DNA of 64,000 nt from Aspidapion aeneum (lineage: Eukaryota > Arthropoda > Insecta > Coleoptera > Brentidae), in assembly GCA_963576565.1 (NCBI GenBank), contig OY755047.1, positions 2,717,501 through 2,781,500 on the forward strand, given 5' to 3'. Shown one piece after another: positions 49,150 through 60,051 of the stretch. The position numbers and the translations under genes are program-made. The notes beneath the pieces are model-generated. The model worked only from the letters and a program-made list of their open reading frames with translations. It was not told the origin of the DNA and did no database searches. The first letter of the stretch is position 1; every line of letters begins with the position of its first letter.

Positions 49150-49730
49150 TTATTTAATTATCTGTTCCTTCTCTCCAGCTTCTCCTCGTTTTCTTCGGCC
49201 AGTTGGTTTCCATTGTAGTATTTGTTTAGGTAGTCTTTCATCATTCATTCTTTGTACATGTCCGTACCACACCAGTTGTTTTGTTCTTATATCATCCACT
49301 AAAGTACGTTCACCCACTGTCATAATTTCTCTTATTTTTTGATTTGTAACTCTTTCTCTTTTTGATTTCCCTGCTGCTCTTCTCCAATAGTCCATCTCCG
49401 TAGCGGAAAGCATTTTTTCTGTTCTATCCTTGATTGGTTCATCTGAGCCGTATGTAATAATACTTTTTACAATGGTGTTATATATAAGCTTTTTGTTATG
49501 TTTTGATGTACTTTGGTCTCAAATTATTCCATTTAATAAAGTTATTGCTTTTCTTCCTTGTATGTTTCAATCTTTTATAGCTTTGTCTAGTGTTCCGTCA
49601 GCTGTAATTTTTAGACCTAAGTATTTATACTCATCACATGACTGAATTCGCATATACTCTGTCTTATTGAGGTTAACCTCTGGTCCCCACTTATTGTACT
49701 CTTCTATTAGGTTTCGTGTCATATATTATA
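49150..49730 (-). pseudogene. LINE C-terminal fragment (type A-like), minus strand
   Basis: Minus-strand reading: NLIEEYNKWGPEVNLNKTEY, SCDEYKYLGLKITADGTLDK, KLIYNTIVKSIITYGSDEPI, MLSATEMDYWRRAAGKS and TKQLVWYGHVQRMNDERLPK, ending near GRRKRGEAGE. This is the post-palm and C-terminal order of a non-LTR retrotransposon polyprotein. A few stops (for example in the IKD*NIQGRK and GII*DQ segments) show decay. The last 88 codons are open. Confidence 0.85.
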
Positions 49731-49784
49731 AATATTATATTATAAATAAAATATATTTATCTTCCTAGCCCGCGCAGAAATTGC

Positions 49785-50425
49785 TTCAATCGGTCAGCTT
49801 TACATGTAACATTTGTCTTTCCATTGATCTTTGGGCTGTTGTTACCTTATCCATGTTTGATTTTGTAAGTCTCCAGGTCTGGGATCCATAGGTCAGTATA
49901 GGAAGGATACATTGGTTATACACTTTCGTTTTGAGGTACTGAGGAGATTTTTTATTTCTTAATATGTAGCTTAATTTACCGAATGTTGTTCAGGCCAATC
50001 TTACTCGTCTCTTGATTTCAACTGTTTGGTTTTCTTTTTTCAGTTTAATAATTTGTCCCAGGTATATTTCTCTACTTGTTCTATTTTATTTGTTATGATT
50101 TTAGTTTTAGTGTAGTTCATACTTAAGCCTATATTTTTAGCTGCTGTATCCAGTTCTTCCAGTATTTTTATCAGTTTTTCTTTCTTGTCTGTTATTAAGG
50201 CGATATCATCAGCATATCTTAGGTGGTTCAAGAATTGTCCGTTTACTTTGATGCCTATTTCGTCCTAATCTCAAACTTTTAAAAACACCTTCCAGGGCCT
50301 TGTTAGATAATGTAGGGGATATTGTGTCACCCTGGCTGACGCCTCTTCTTATGCGGATATGGATCCATTTATTTCTGGTTATTATTATTTTTTGTACCAT
50401 CAGGTCCCCCAGTAACATGTGCTTA
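49785..50425 (-). pseudogene. RTE-like LINE (type B) reverse transcriptase fragment
   Basis: Minus-strand RT motifs: IRIRRGVSQGDTISPTLSNK, ALEGVFKSLR, then HLRYADDIALITDKKEKLIK with the catalytic YADD box, and SMNYTKTKI. Downstream sequence, seen as CAGGTCTGGGATCCATAG and TACATTGGTTATACACTTTC on the plus strand, is shared with the copies at 55245 and 61850. It is intact where those copies carry a solo LTR and a hAT insertion. Confidence 0.85.
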
Positions 50426-50710
50426 ATTTTTTCCTAAGTTCCTAAAGACAACAGACTTAATAAAAAATTTTGCGTGTGTGGAAATATCTAAAAATTTCTT
50501 AATTTTCATATATTAAATCTTATGATAATGAGTTTCTATTACAATAGGTTTAAATTATGTGGGATTGAATTAAAACTGTTTCATACAATTAAATTAAATT
50601 AATTAATTTATTGTTTAAATAAATTTGTATAAAAATCTCTCAGCGTTATTGTGTATCCGTCATATCAAAAATAATAATTAATAACACTGAAACGTCCGGT
50701 TTTAATATTA
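50426..50710. other. AT-rich spacer
   Basis: No recognisable feature apart from a short AATTAATTTATT-rich patch near 50590-50620. Confidence 0.3.
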
Positions 50711-50815
50711 CAGTAGCGCATTTAGGAATATATTTTAAGGGGGGTCCGAGGCCTCATGATGTCGTATTTCATGCAATTTTATCTTTTTTTAATATCCCCA
50801 CTGGGTGCGCCCATG
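50711..50815 (+). mobile_element. Short hAT-type MITE or fragment
   Basis: Starts CAGTAGCGCATTTAGG, then a G-run, GTCCGAGGCCTCATGATG and ATGCAATTTTATC, and ends near CTGGGTGCGCCCATG. It is closely related to 45826-45960. The target duplication is not clear. Confidence 0.55.
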
Positions 50816-50889
50816 GGTATTTTAATAGGGATATTTTAAAATGCTTAAAATTTTTACAATACGTACCAGGTGGGCCAAGAAAAACCGGA

Positions 50890-52880
50890 GAATTTTTTTT
50901 TCAATATACCTTTTAAACTGTACTTTCGATTTTAGTGAGACAAACTGTATTTGGCAGATAATTAATCAGAGTTTTGACTAGATATATTTTTTTGTCCGCC
51001 ATCTTAAAATCCAAGATGATGGACAAAATTAAAATGTTTTACAAACACAACTTTTTCTTGGTATTACGCCACTAGTAAGGAAAAATTATTTTAAAAAATT
51101 AAAAAATCACTGCGTTTCTCCTAGAAAAATAAAAATCTTGAAAACGATTGTAGATTGGCAATCGAAACGTAGCGTATTCAAATTCAATTAAAAGATAAGT
51201 GGTTTAGGTTTTACTAGGCAATTATTTATTTTTATAGAAAGCCACTGACAAATTAGTGATTTTTATTTTTCTAGGAGAAACGCAGTGGTTTTTTAATTTT
51301 TTAAAATAATTTTTCCTTACTAGTGGCGTAATACCCAGAAAAAGTTGTGTTTGTAAAATGAATCCGCCACAAACATATAGATTTTATTTAAAATTAAAAT
51401 GTACCTTTCAAAGATGGTCGTTTATTCTTGCGTTGCAAACATGTATTATTTATTTTTTTTAAATTAGAAAAATGTCTGTCTTCTTGCTACGCACAACGAG
51501 ATACGTAATCAGTAAAATCAGTTCAGTTTCTAAAATAAATATTTTTGTTTCCACCAATGTCTGCATCCTTATAAATTCATTACTTGATTCTTCAATATGG
51601 CGTGTTTATTCTTATTTTCCGAAAATGCTTTAGTTTTTTTTTAATTTGTAGAAAAGCACTGCTTTTCCCCCAAACAACGAGGTACAAATTACTAAAATCG
51701 GTGTAGTGGTTCTCAAAAAAATCTATTTTTGTTTCAACCATTGTTTTACAGATTATACGATTGCATTGCCAATCCTGTCTGCATTTCATTTATAAATTCG
51801 TTATTACTAAAACTAAAAAAAACATAGTGGAAATTGATTGCTCTTTAAAAAATAATCAAAATTTGCCGCCCTGTGATTAAGATGTCGGACTGAATCATAG
51901 TTGCTTTTTCAAAATGGCGTATTTATTCTTATTTTCTGAAAATGTTTTTTTTTTTTTAATTTAATTTAAAAATGAATCCTGTCTGCATTTATTTCTTTAG
52001 ATTCATTATTACTAAACCGATTTTAGTAAAATAAAAAACATCACGGTGCAAACTGATTGATCTTTAAAGATAAGAATAAACGTGCCTCCTTCAAGTGTCA
52101 AGTGTGATTCTCTCCGACGTCTTATCTCTTAATATGGCAGAAAATTTCGATTATAATCTTTAAAGAACAATCAATTTTCAAATGATTTTTTTTTTATTTC
52201 ACCAAGATCGATTTAGTAATAATGAGTTTATAAAGAAATTAATAATAAACAGAAATAGATTTTTTGAGAACCACCACACAGATTTGACTAATTTGTACTT
52301 TGTTGCAGGGAAAAGGTAGTGGTGTTCTTTAAATTAAAAAAAAATCAGAAAATAAGAAAAAACGAGCCATTTTGAAGAATCAAGTATGATTCTGTCCGAC
52401 ATCTCAAATTTTAAAATGGCGATAAATTTTGATCACGATCTTTAAAAACCAATCAATTCTCACCAGGATGTTTTTTATTTCATCAAAATCGGTTCAGTAG
52501 TAATAAATTTATAAGGAAATAAAAGCAGACATGATTGGCAGGGCAATCGTAAAATAATAAAAACAATGGTTGAAAAAAATAAATTTTTTTTAGAACCACG
52601 AAACCGATTTTGCCTGACTCGTACCTTGTTGTGCGTGGCAAGAACGCAGCTTTTTGACTGATTTAAAAAAATAATTAAAACATTTTTGCAACACAAGAAT
52701 AAACGTGCATCTTTTAAGGGTACAATTTAATTTCGTCCGATATCTTGGATTTTGAGATGGCGGACAAAAAATATATCAAGTCAAAACTGTGATTAATTCA
52801 CTGCCAAGTGCAGTTTGTCTCATTAAAATCGATGGTATAGTTCAAAAGTTATAACGAAAAGATCACCCTGTATATTTGTT
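50890..52880. mobile_element. About 2-kb foldback element (long imperfect inverted repeat)
   Basis: The left outer part (TTCGATTTTAGTGAGACAAA, then TTTTGTCCGCCATCTTAAAA) recurs inverted at the right (TTTGAGATGGCGGACAAAAA, then GTTTGTCTCATTAAAATCGA). Between them, blocks around ACAACGAGATACG, GCATTGCCAATCCTGTCTGC and CAATTGATT-like sequence also pair left to right. Repeated short blocks (AATATGGCGTGTTTATTCTT, GATGTCGGACTGAATCAT) occur several times. It encodes no protein. Boundaries are approximate. Confidence 0.7.
51041..51354. repeat. Near-perfect 97-bp inverted repeat around a 120-bp spacer
   Basis: Arm 51041-51137 and arm 51258-51354 are reverse complements with two mismatches that I can find. 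They include TATTACGCCACTAGTAAGG and CTGCGTTTCTCCTAG. The much higher identity than in the surrounding foldback suggests recent gene conversion or a separate nested element. Confidence 0.92.
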
Positions 52881-53258
52881 AAGATACTAAAATAAACAAA
52901 TAACGCTAAATACTGAATGCTGCTGAATTTTTATAAACTTCTTCTCATCACTGCAATCTTTCTATTGTTCTAACAAACAAAAAAAAAGAACAGAACGATG
53001 CATCTTCAATTCAGATTTTCTCCAGGAAGAAACCACATAATTACAAGAAAGATCGAATAGCGATAGACCATCGTCATTCTTCTATTGATTACTGCATCTT
53101 CATTCAATCGTGGTATTGTTTTATAATCAAAATTAAAGAAGAATTTCTTCAGGGAAATGCGGTAATTTCTAAGATAGAATAAATAGTAGAAAGTTACGAT
53201 ACAAAGACAAAATAATATTCTCTTCTTCATTATTAAGTAGGCGAATGTGGGGTGACTT
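52881..53258. other. Spacer between the foldback element and the Jockey copy
   Basis: AT-rich sequence without a recognisable feature. The longest frame (53006-53230, minus) has no known domain. Confidence 0.3.
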
Positions 53259-54290
53259 TTTTATATTTTTTTTTGTAAAACACACTTATAATTAGAAATT
53301 TTGTTTCAAGTTAATTTATTATAAAATTTAGATTGAAACTTAGGGTTGGCTCAACAGTTCTCTCCGCTTTGCTTGGTCTATAACTCACAATTGTATTGTG
53401 TTTATAGCATTATTTTGTTTTATATAATTCATGTAGTTCATTAGCTCAAACGGCTTCACTCTTTTTAGTCTTCGAACTAGCATAGTATTGTCTAGAAGCT
53501 GAATTGCTTTCACATCCACTTGTCGATGGAGTGTATCTTCATGGTCTTTTTCGTACTTTTTTATAGTCTCTGTTATAGTTTCGAATTTTAGGTCCCGATG
53601 AAGGTCACTATTTCGAACGTACCAAGGTGTATTTACAATATTTCTTAATACTTTATTTTGAAATCTCTGTATAACTAAATTGTTACTCTTTTTAGTTCAA
53701 CTCCATAGTTGAATAGGATATGTCCATACTGGTTTCAGTATTTTTCTATAAAGCAGAAACTTATTATAAATTTTTAAATTAAACTTCATCCAATTAGCCA
53801 GTTGATTTTTCTATACCTTATCTCTCAAGTTCTTCTTTTTTTTCTTAACATGTGCGCAATTATTTATCATCAAGTGTCATACCGAGACATTTTGCCTGAT
53901 TTGAATGCAATATGTTGTTAATTGTTATTTGTATGTGATTTAAATTTTTGTTTGTTAGATCAACATGAATTGATTTGGTTTCATTTTATTCGACACTTTG
54001 TGGTTCAACTGTGAACTTCTGTGGCTGCATCCTGAAGTTTTTTCTATTCCTCAATAGATTTTTCTACCATTAATAAACCAGTATCATCGGCAAATGTTGC
54101 TAAGTGACAATTTTCTAGCTTTGGGATATCGCAAGTTAATAATAAGTATAAATAAGGGCCTAGTACACTACCCTGGAGCACGCCTGCTTGAATTTCTCTT
54201 AAATTTGAGTGTGAATCTCCCTGTTTTACTGTGAAATATCTATCAGATATGTTGTTTTGGCAGAAAATATTTTAGTTTAATGTTTTATTG
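53259..54290 (-). mobile_element. Jockey-like LINE, degraded inverted copy
   Basis: Reverse-complement relative of 47394-48495. The poly(A) tail appears as a T-rich stretch near 53259-53273. Reading the minus strand gives SNLREIQAGVLQGSVLGPY, NCHLATFADDTGLLMVEKSI, HIQITINNI and NELHELYKTK, but many stops and indels break the frame. A Pro-to-Leu change (AGVLQG for AGVPQG) lies in the RT core. It is 5'-truncated at nearly the same point as the other copy. Confidence 0.88.
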
Positions 54291-54930
54291 TTTGATTGAT
54301 GTTCTGGTTTGGTTTTAGTTACAAAACTTCTTATCGTATTTCCCGACGAAAATCCTGTTTTTATATTATAGTGTTTGGCTATTCGTCTTATGTTTTCTGA
54401 AGTTCCTTGAATATATGGAATGTTAATAACACCCAAAGGATTATTATTATTTTGAGAATTTGCTACATTTGGTTTGTTTGTAATTTTAGAGATCGTTGAG
54501 TTTATTAATTTCTCGGAATAACCATCTGTAGTAAGTCCTTTTTAATGTTGTAGATTTCGGCGGTTAATTCTTCATTATTAGTACAAATATTTACGGCTCT
54601 TAAATACAAACTTCTTATAACTCCTTGTTTTGTAACAACAGAATGACTACACTTTTAATTTAGGTATTTTCCCATTTGTGTAGGTTTCCTATATACAGTG
54701 GTTTGAATGTTTTAGTCTATTTGTTTGACAAGAACATCCAAAAAAGGTCAGACCGAATCTTGTTCAATTTCCATTGTGCATTTGATTGTTGGTCGAAGAC
54801 CGTTCAGATGGTCTAGAAAATTCTGTAGCTCGTCATCATTTTCCGAGCATATAATAAATGTGTCATCCATGTTTCATAGCCATCGTTATGGCTACATTCT
54901 ACACAATTCTTTTTTTTTTAAGTAGGTTTA
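54291..54930 (-). pseudogene. Penelope-like retroelement reverse transcriptase fragment
   Basis: Minus-strand reading gives MDDTFIICSENDDELQNFLD, HLNGLRPTIKCTMEIEQDSV, PFLDVLV, an ISLYLRA-like stretch with IRSLYLRAVNICTNNEEL, then GVINIPYIQGTSENIRRIAK and HYNIKTGFSSGNTIRSFVTK. The DD box followed by an 'IKxTMEIE...PFLDVL' block and the IPYI...RRIAKHYNI...GFS linker is the arrangement of Penelope-like elements, just before their GIY-YIG endonuclease. At least one stop (before PFLDVL) and a shift later in the fragment show decay. The GIY-YIG domain is not seen; the fragment is cut by, or abuts, the Jockey copy at 54290. Confidence 0.82.
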
Positions 54931-55220
54931 TGTTGTACTTGTACTGCACTTAAATCATCAAGTATTTCTCTAAAGATGCGTAACACAAGAAAATAATTAT
55001 TAATGCTTCCTACATTGAGAAATTCACAATTTATTAGCAATATAACTGTACATACGTTTCAGAGATTTTGTTATGATAAGTAAACAAATATATTTTGTTG
55101 ATTAAATATATGTCTGTAATAATGTAATTGACCAAGGGGTATACATAAATTTTGTTCTTGCAATACGTTAGATGTATCTTTGTAAGATTTATCTTTAGGT
55201 ATACCTATTTAACCCCTATA
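54931..55220. other. AT-rich spacer
   Basis: No recognisable feature. It ends in a (TCTA)n tract that forms the tail of the LINE described next. Confidence 0.3.
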
Positions 55221-56635
55221 TTTAGGTCTATCTATTTATCTATCTATTTAGTTTTCTTCGATCCATCTTTGGACATAGGCCTCCCCCAATATCTTCCACT
55301 CTTCTATGTCAGTTGCCGTGTTCATCCATCTAATTCCCGCATGTTTCTTTAAATCGTCCGCTCATCTCATTTGGGGTCTTCCCTCTACTTCATTTATTTT
55401 CCCAAGGTCTTCAGTTTACAAAACAATTGTTCCATTGATCGTCTTTCTGTCTGATATTATGACCGGCAAATTTCCATTTTAATTTTGCTACTTCTCCTCT
55501 GACATCTCTCACTTTTGTTTTATTTCTTAGCCATTCATTTCTTTTTCTATCTGTTAGCTTTAGTCTTTGGGCTTTTGTTACCTTACCCGTGTTTGATTTT
55601 TGTGTGTCCAGGTCTGGGATCCATAGTTAAGTACAGGATAGATACATTGGTTATACACTTTCGTTTTGAGGTACTGAGGATATTGTCAGGATAGAAAATA
55701 ATGTCCTATTAAGTGAATGACACAAGTTACGTTTATAAGCAAGTGCACATTAACCCTAAACATTCTAAGGAAATGAACTTCTGTATATAGTTCAAATTGT
55801 ATTAAAAGTAATAAATTGTATACAGATTTATTATAAACAACGCGGTTAATGGGATTTCGATGATGTTTATACAGGAAACAAAACACATCTCGATATCCTA
55901 TCAGTGGCAAACGGTTTGTAATAAAAGCATCTCCAAAAGAGTTTAGCAGTTAGTTGTACGCTGAGAACCTAACGCCCAGGCTTAGTTAATAGTGAACAAG
56001 TAGTACAATAGTCAAGTATAAGAAATTAAGCGTATCAAAGAAGATTTGTAGACAAGATGTATTTAAGTACAATGTAAGTAGTGACTATAAGTATTATAAT
56101 AAAACCATTACACCTAACTTAAACTGTGTTCGTCACGATAAAACCCCCTCGTGACAATATTTTTGATTTTTTAATATGTAGCTTAATTTACTGAATGCTG
56201 TACAGGCCAATCTTACTTGTGTCTTGGTTTTAGCTGTTTGGTTTTCTTTTTTTTGTTTAATAATTTGTTCCAGGTATATATTATTCCTATACTTGTTCTA
56301 TTTTCTCTTGGTTTATTCCGATCTCAAGCCTATATTTTTAGCTGCTGTATCCAATTCTTTCAGCAAAATTTTACAGTTCTTTTTTCTTATCTGTTCTTAA
56401 AGCGATATATATTGGTTCATAGGTGGTTCAAGTATTGTCCGTTTACTTTTTAAAAACATCTTCTAGGGCCTGGTTAAATAGTTTAGGGGATATTGTGTCA
56501 CCCTGGCTGACACCTCTTCTTATTAGGATTGGCTTGGTTCCTTCGTGGATTTTGATTGATATTTTTCCTTCGCTATATATATATTGGCTATTAAATCTGT
56601 GTATCTGTGATCTATTCGGCTATTAACTAAAAATG
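55221..56635 (-). mobile_element. RTE-like LINE (type B), interrupted by a solo LTR
   Basis: Minus-strand LINE whose 3' tail is a (TAGA)n microsatellite (TCTA on the plus strand, about 55225-55250). C-terminal motifs such as KLKWKFAGHNIRQKD-like and WMN-like sequence, and the RT-side segment around 56470-56520 (GVSQGDTIS-like, frame-broken), frame the element. It is split at 55684 by a 473-bp insertion. The copies at 49785 and 61850 show the uninterrupted sequence. Confidence 0.82.
55684..56156. mobile_element. Probable solo LTR (TG...CA, 473 bp) with 4-bp target duplication
   Basis: Begins TGTCAGGATAG and ends CCTCGTGACA, giving short inverted TGTCA/TGACA ends, and is flanked by ATAT on both sides (55680-55683 and 56157-56160). 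A polyadenylation-like AATAAAA is at about 56097. The uninterrupted LINE copies read straight through GAGGATATTTTTGA. The length, ends and small target duplication fit an LTR left after recombination. No internal retroviral-type genes are present. Confidence 0.85.
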
Positions 56636-57734
56636 CTTTTTCTGCCTATTTTTAGTTACCTTCCCAATAATTACAAAGAGAATTCCCATAAAAATTTTAA
56701 TCTTATTTTTATTGAAATAATATATTATTCCAATTTATAAAAATTGCAAAATAACACACGCTAAAATTGCAAAAACTCATAAATAAAACTTAGTCAGATG
56801 TACATATCTACATATAAACAATTGAGATTGGGCAAGCTTACTGAGCACAGAATATGGACTAAGGATAATAGAATATAATGATATGTGCTGAAAGAACTAT
56901 AACTATATACGTACTTATTTTTATTGTAATTTAGTTCAGAAACAGTAGCGTAGGTATTCAAAAAAAAATTGCATTTTGCAAACTACAACATTTAAAGCAA
57001 TTTTCATTTAATTGATATACACTCGGTTTCACCAATAATATCGTTGTCAAAAAGGAAAAATTTGGGGTAGTAGTAGTAGTAGGATTAGTAGTGGTGGTGG
57101 GGAGACCAGTTTTTGGTGTAGCGACTAGGCACACGGCGCGCCCTTTTCGCAAACCCCAATTTATCCGTACACCATAATATACCAAACTGATGCACGTGCC
57201 CCTTAGGTTGCAAGTTTTCTTTCTCTAAGAGACCTTAACTTTGCCTGGCACCTCTTTGTCGAGGGCAGGGATCTTTATCCTGCATAGCAAGTATACACAG
57301 TGGACCCACGCTTTTACACCCCTTCCGAAAGGTGGTCCTGCTACATGTTAGACTTGCATCTATCTAAGATCGCTGTCGTCCCAGCAGAACTTGATTATAG
57401 ACGATAGATTTCTTTCCTTTTGGGGGTACTAATTTTTCTTTTCACCAAGTGGTAGCTTAACCAAATTGTGGTCAATCGAACATGGCGGAAGATGTTTAAA
57501 AATACCAAATTTTAAAAAACCCTAATTAATAAATATTTTTATTATTAATTTTATTTTACCGAGTCGTTTCTTTAAGTCAAATTTCTTAACTCTCTTTCAG
57601 ACAGAGCTGGTGGTAGACTCCAAAATGAACCTGAAGACATTGTTTCTTTGTTTTTTAAATATTTTAATCTCCATAAACGCACCGGAGTTTCCTTTTTTTC
57701 GTTAAAACCGGATATGCTCGTGGTTGGTGTCAAT
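56636..57734. other. Long stretch without recognised genes
   Basis: AT-rich up to 57060, then a TAG/TGG trinucleotide patch. Next comes a more GC-rich segment (57100-57420, including GGCACACGGCGCGCCC) that looks like a different repeat, possibly a retroelement 3' end, but I cannot assign it. No domain-bearing frame is visible. Confidence 0.35.
57067..57100 (+). repeat. (TAG)n/(TGG)n trinucleotide microsatellite
   Basis: Five consecutive TAG units, then GGATTAGTAGTGGTGGTGG. Confidence 0.9.
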
Positions 57735-57883
57735 CAGTGGCGTATATAGAAAAATGTTGCGGGGGGGGCCGAACAGTTCCGGGGGGGGAGGGGGGCAAGA
57801 CCCGATGAGACCTTATTTTATGCTATTTTATGTTTGTATTTATGAAATATGTGGAAAATATTTATAAAAACCTTAGCTTCGGT
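57735..57883 (+). mobile_element. hAT-type MITE, left part, abutting a second copy
   Basis: Starts CAGTGGCGTATATAGAAAAA, has a G-run, then TGCTATTTTATGTTTGTAT and AATATGTGGAAAATAT. It ends CCTTAGCTTCGG where a related element begins. Its own right terminus is missing or shared with the next copy. Confidence 0.75.
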
Positions 57884-58094
57884 CAGTGGCGTATATAGAA
57901 AAAAGTTTCGGGGTGGGCCCGAGGCAGTTTGGGGGGGGGGGCCGAGGCAGTTTGGGGGGGGCCCGAGATCCCATGAGGCCGTATTTTATGCTATTTTATG
58001 TTTGTATTCAGTAAATATGTGGAAAATATCTAAAAAAATCTTAGCTTCGGGGGAGGCCCGGGCCCCCCAGGCCCCCCCCTTATATACGCCACTG
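57884..58094 (+). mobile_element. hAT-type MITE, complete (211 bp)
   Basis: Inverted ends CAGTGGCGTATATA and TATATACGCCACTG. It is flanked by GCTTCGGT and GCTTTGGT (57876-57883 and 58095-58102), an 8-bp target duplication with one mismatch. The interior has several G-runs (up to 10 G) near the left end and C-runs near the right. Confidence 0.85.
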
Positions 58095-58102
58095 GCTTTG
58101 GT

Positions 58103-58797
58103 AGTTGTCGTTTTTGAACTGTCAATATTTCAAAAATGCTTAGACTTAGGTATAAAACATTCTACATGAATTATATCTAGAATTTGCTCAAGAATCCAAA
58201 AAATAATAATAAATATTATACAGGGGGTTGCATTTAAAATAAGAAAGCTAGTATTGGCCACTATCACATAAAACTTCTTGTTCATGTTTCGTATTTTTCA
58301 TTACAATTTTAAATAAAAATTTAATAAAAAACACATCTTGTTCAATTGCTAAAGACTTAATTGATAGGTAACAAAATAATTTAGCGCAATATAAGGCAGT
58401 CAGGTGAAAAATTCTAAACAAAAGAAATTTTTTTGATGGGTTTTACTTAATTTGGCTAATTTTTCAGTGCGGTTTTTTTTTTAAATTGGATTTTACGCAC
58501 TGATTATTTTTCTGCCTAATATGTAAAATAAAATTTTGTTTAGCATACGATTTATTAGTTGCATTTTATACTAATCCCACTCTTTTACAATTAGGTACTT
58601 AAACGAATAATAAAAAAAAAATGAGTAGGTTTACAAAATTTTAAGGTAACGCAGCAGTAGATCTTGCATAGACGCCCCAAAAATGGAGTAAGAGATATAA
58701 TTTTGTATTTTTTTTAAGAACTAATTTTTTATGGCCTTTTTAATTTAAAAAAGAATAGATACATTTTTCTACCTATCTAAAGCTCCTTAGTAATAAC
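58103..58797. other. AT-rich spacer
   Basis: No recognisable feature on either strand. Confidence 0.35.
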
Positions 58798-58984
58798 CAG
58801 TGGCGTATATAAGGGGGGGCTGGGGGCCCGGCCCCCCCCCAAAGCTAAGATTTTTTTAGATATTTTCCACACATTTCATGAATACAAACATAAAATAGCC
58901 TAAAATACGGCCTCATGGGGTCTCGCCCCCCCCCCCTAAACTGTCTCGGGCCCCCCCTGAAACTTTTTTCTACATACGCCACTG
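58798..58984 (-). mobile_element. hAT-type MITE, inverted copy (187 bp)
   Basis: Ends CAGTGGCGTATATA and TACGCCACTG, flanked by GTAATAAC and ATAATAAC (7 of 8 bases). The interior is the reverse complement of 57884-58094 (for example ACATAAAATAGCCTAAAATA). Confidence 0.85.
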
Positions 58985-59072
58985 ATAATAACAAATAGTA
59001 ATATTAGCACCCTACGTTTAATTTTAAAAAAATTTTGATATTAATTTTAATAATATTTTTAATAGTGATTTA

Positions 59073-59189
59073 CCTAACAAGTGCGGAAAGTAATACTTTA
59101 CCGCACGCGACGGCAGTTGGCCGAACGACGCGGAGCGTAGTTCAGTCAAGCCGTCAAGGGTGGTAAATACACTTTCCGCATGTGTTAGG
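59073..59189. mobile_element. 117-bp foldback MITE, copy 1 (CCTAAC ends, TA target)
   Basis: Ends CCTAACAAGTGCGGAAAGT and ACTTTCCGCATGTGTTAGG are near-inverse, with TA on both sides. The centre (GGCCGAACGACGCGGAGCG) is GC-rich. It has the same length and plan as 59391-59507. Confidence 0.8.
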
Positions 59190-59326
59190 TATAATATTTT
59201 ACCTATGAGTACCTTTTTTTTTCAAAAAATTTAATGTAATTTTTAAAGATGGAATCGAAATATAAACAAATATTGAAGCTGTCTTATTGATGCGTTGCCA
59301 AGGTTTCTTAGTATTGAGGTAAAGTT

Positions 59327-59353
59327 ACTTTACCGCACAGTGTGCGGTAAAGT
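59327..59353. repeat. 27-bp palindrome, 13-bp arms around one base
   Basis: ACTTTACCGCACA, G, then the exact complement TGTGCGGTAAAGT. It lies between the two 117-bp MITEs and shares their GTGCGG core. Confidence 0.95.
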
Positions 59354-59390
59354 AATTACTTTCCGCACGCGAGTAGGTAATAGTAGTTTA

Positions 59391-59507
59391 CCTAACTAGT
59401 GCGGAAAGTGCCTCTTTTCCGCACGCGATTGCAGATGGCCAAACGACGCGATAGCGGAGTTTGGCCAGCAATCAAGTGCGGAAAAGACACTTTACGCACG
59501 AGTTAGG
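59391..59507. mobile_element. 117-bp foldback MITE, copy 2 (CCTAAC ends, TA target)
   Basis: Ends CCTAACTAGTGCGGAAAGT and ACTTTACGCACGAGTTAGG, with TA flanks at 59389-59390 and 59508-59509. The interior GATGGCCAAACGACGCGATA corresponds to the centre of copy 1, with several substitutions. Confidence 0.8.
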
Positions 59508-60005
59508 TACACTATTTTTTCTATAAGCGTGAGGAGAAAACTAAAAATTAATCAGAAAATTATTTATATTCAAAAAAAATCAATTATTATTATTCACATT
59601 CTAGCGGCTTCTAGAACTGACTGGGGTAGATCTTCGTCCGAAGAATCCATTGAAAATCTGATTTTTTTGTTTGAAAAATTCAAAAGACGCTTGTATCTGC
59701 AAAATTGGCTTTGTTTTGACAGTTTGTTTGTACTTTGTTGCTATGGTGATTTAAGATGCCAAATCTAAAACCACTAGTGTTCATTGTTGTTTGACATTGA
59801 CAATGGCGATATTTATACCGGGGAGGTTTAAAACTTATAATTTCAACCTATTTTACTGAAAACTTTATTTTATCGAAAATATTGAAAATATAGCAGAATT
59901 TTAGTCAATTTGAATATTTTTAGGATATTTCGTGTGCTAGGAAAGATACAAATGTATTTTGAACGGTCTAAATGTTATAGAACACCTCAAAATCGTAACA
60001 AATTT

Positions 60006-60031
60006 ACTTTTCCGCACTAGTGCGGAAAAGT
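60006..60031. repeat. 26-bp perfect palindrome centred on CTAG
   Basis: Arms ACTTTTCCGCACT and AGTGCGGAAAAGT are perfectly self-complementary without a spacer. Confidence 0.95.
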
Positions 60032-60051
60032 GGCACTTTCCACACTAAAAT

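Noticed and set aside
49036..49218. Hydrophobic 60-codon plus-strand frame
   Set aside because: It overlaps a TA-rich tract and the reverse strand of a LINE C terminus. The hydrophobicity comes from T-rich composition.
55152..55352. 66-codon plus-strand frame over the (TCTA)n tract
   Set aside because: It is the reverse side of a LINE 3' tail and C terminus. The coding signal is on the minus strand and broken.
59529..59768. 79-codon frame inside the 573-bp inverted-repeat element as a transposase
   Set aside because: There are no transposase motifs and it is much too short. It is most likely an incidental open frame in a non-autonomous element.
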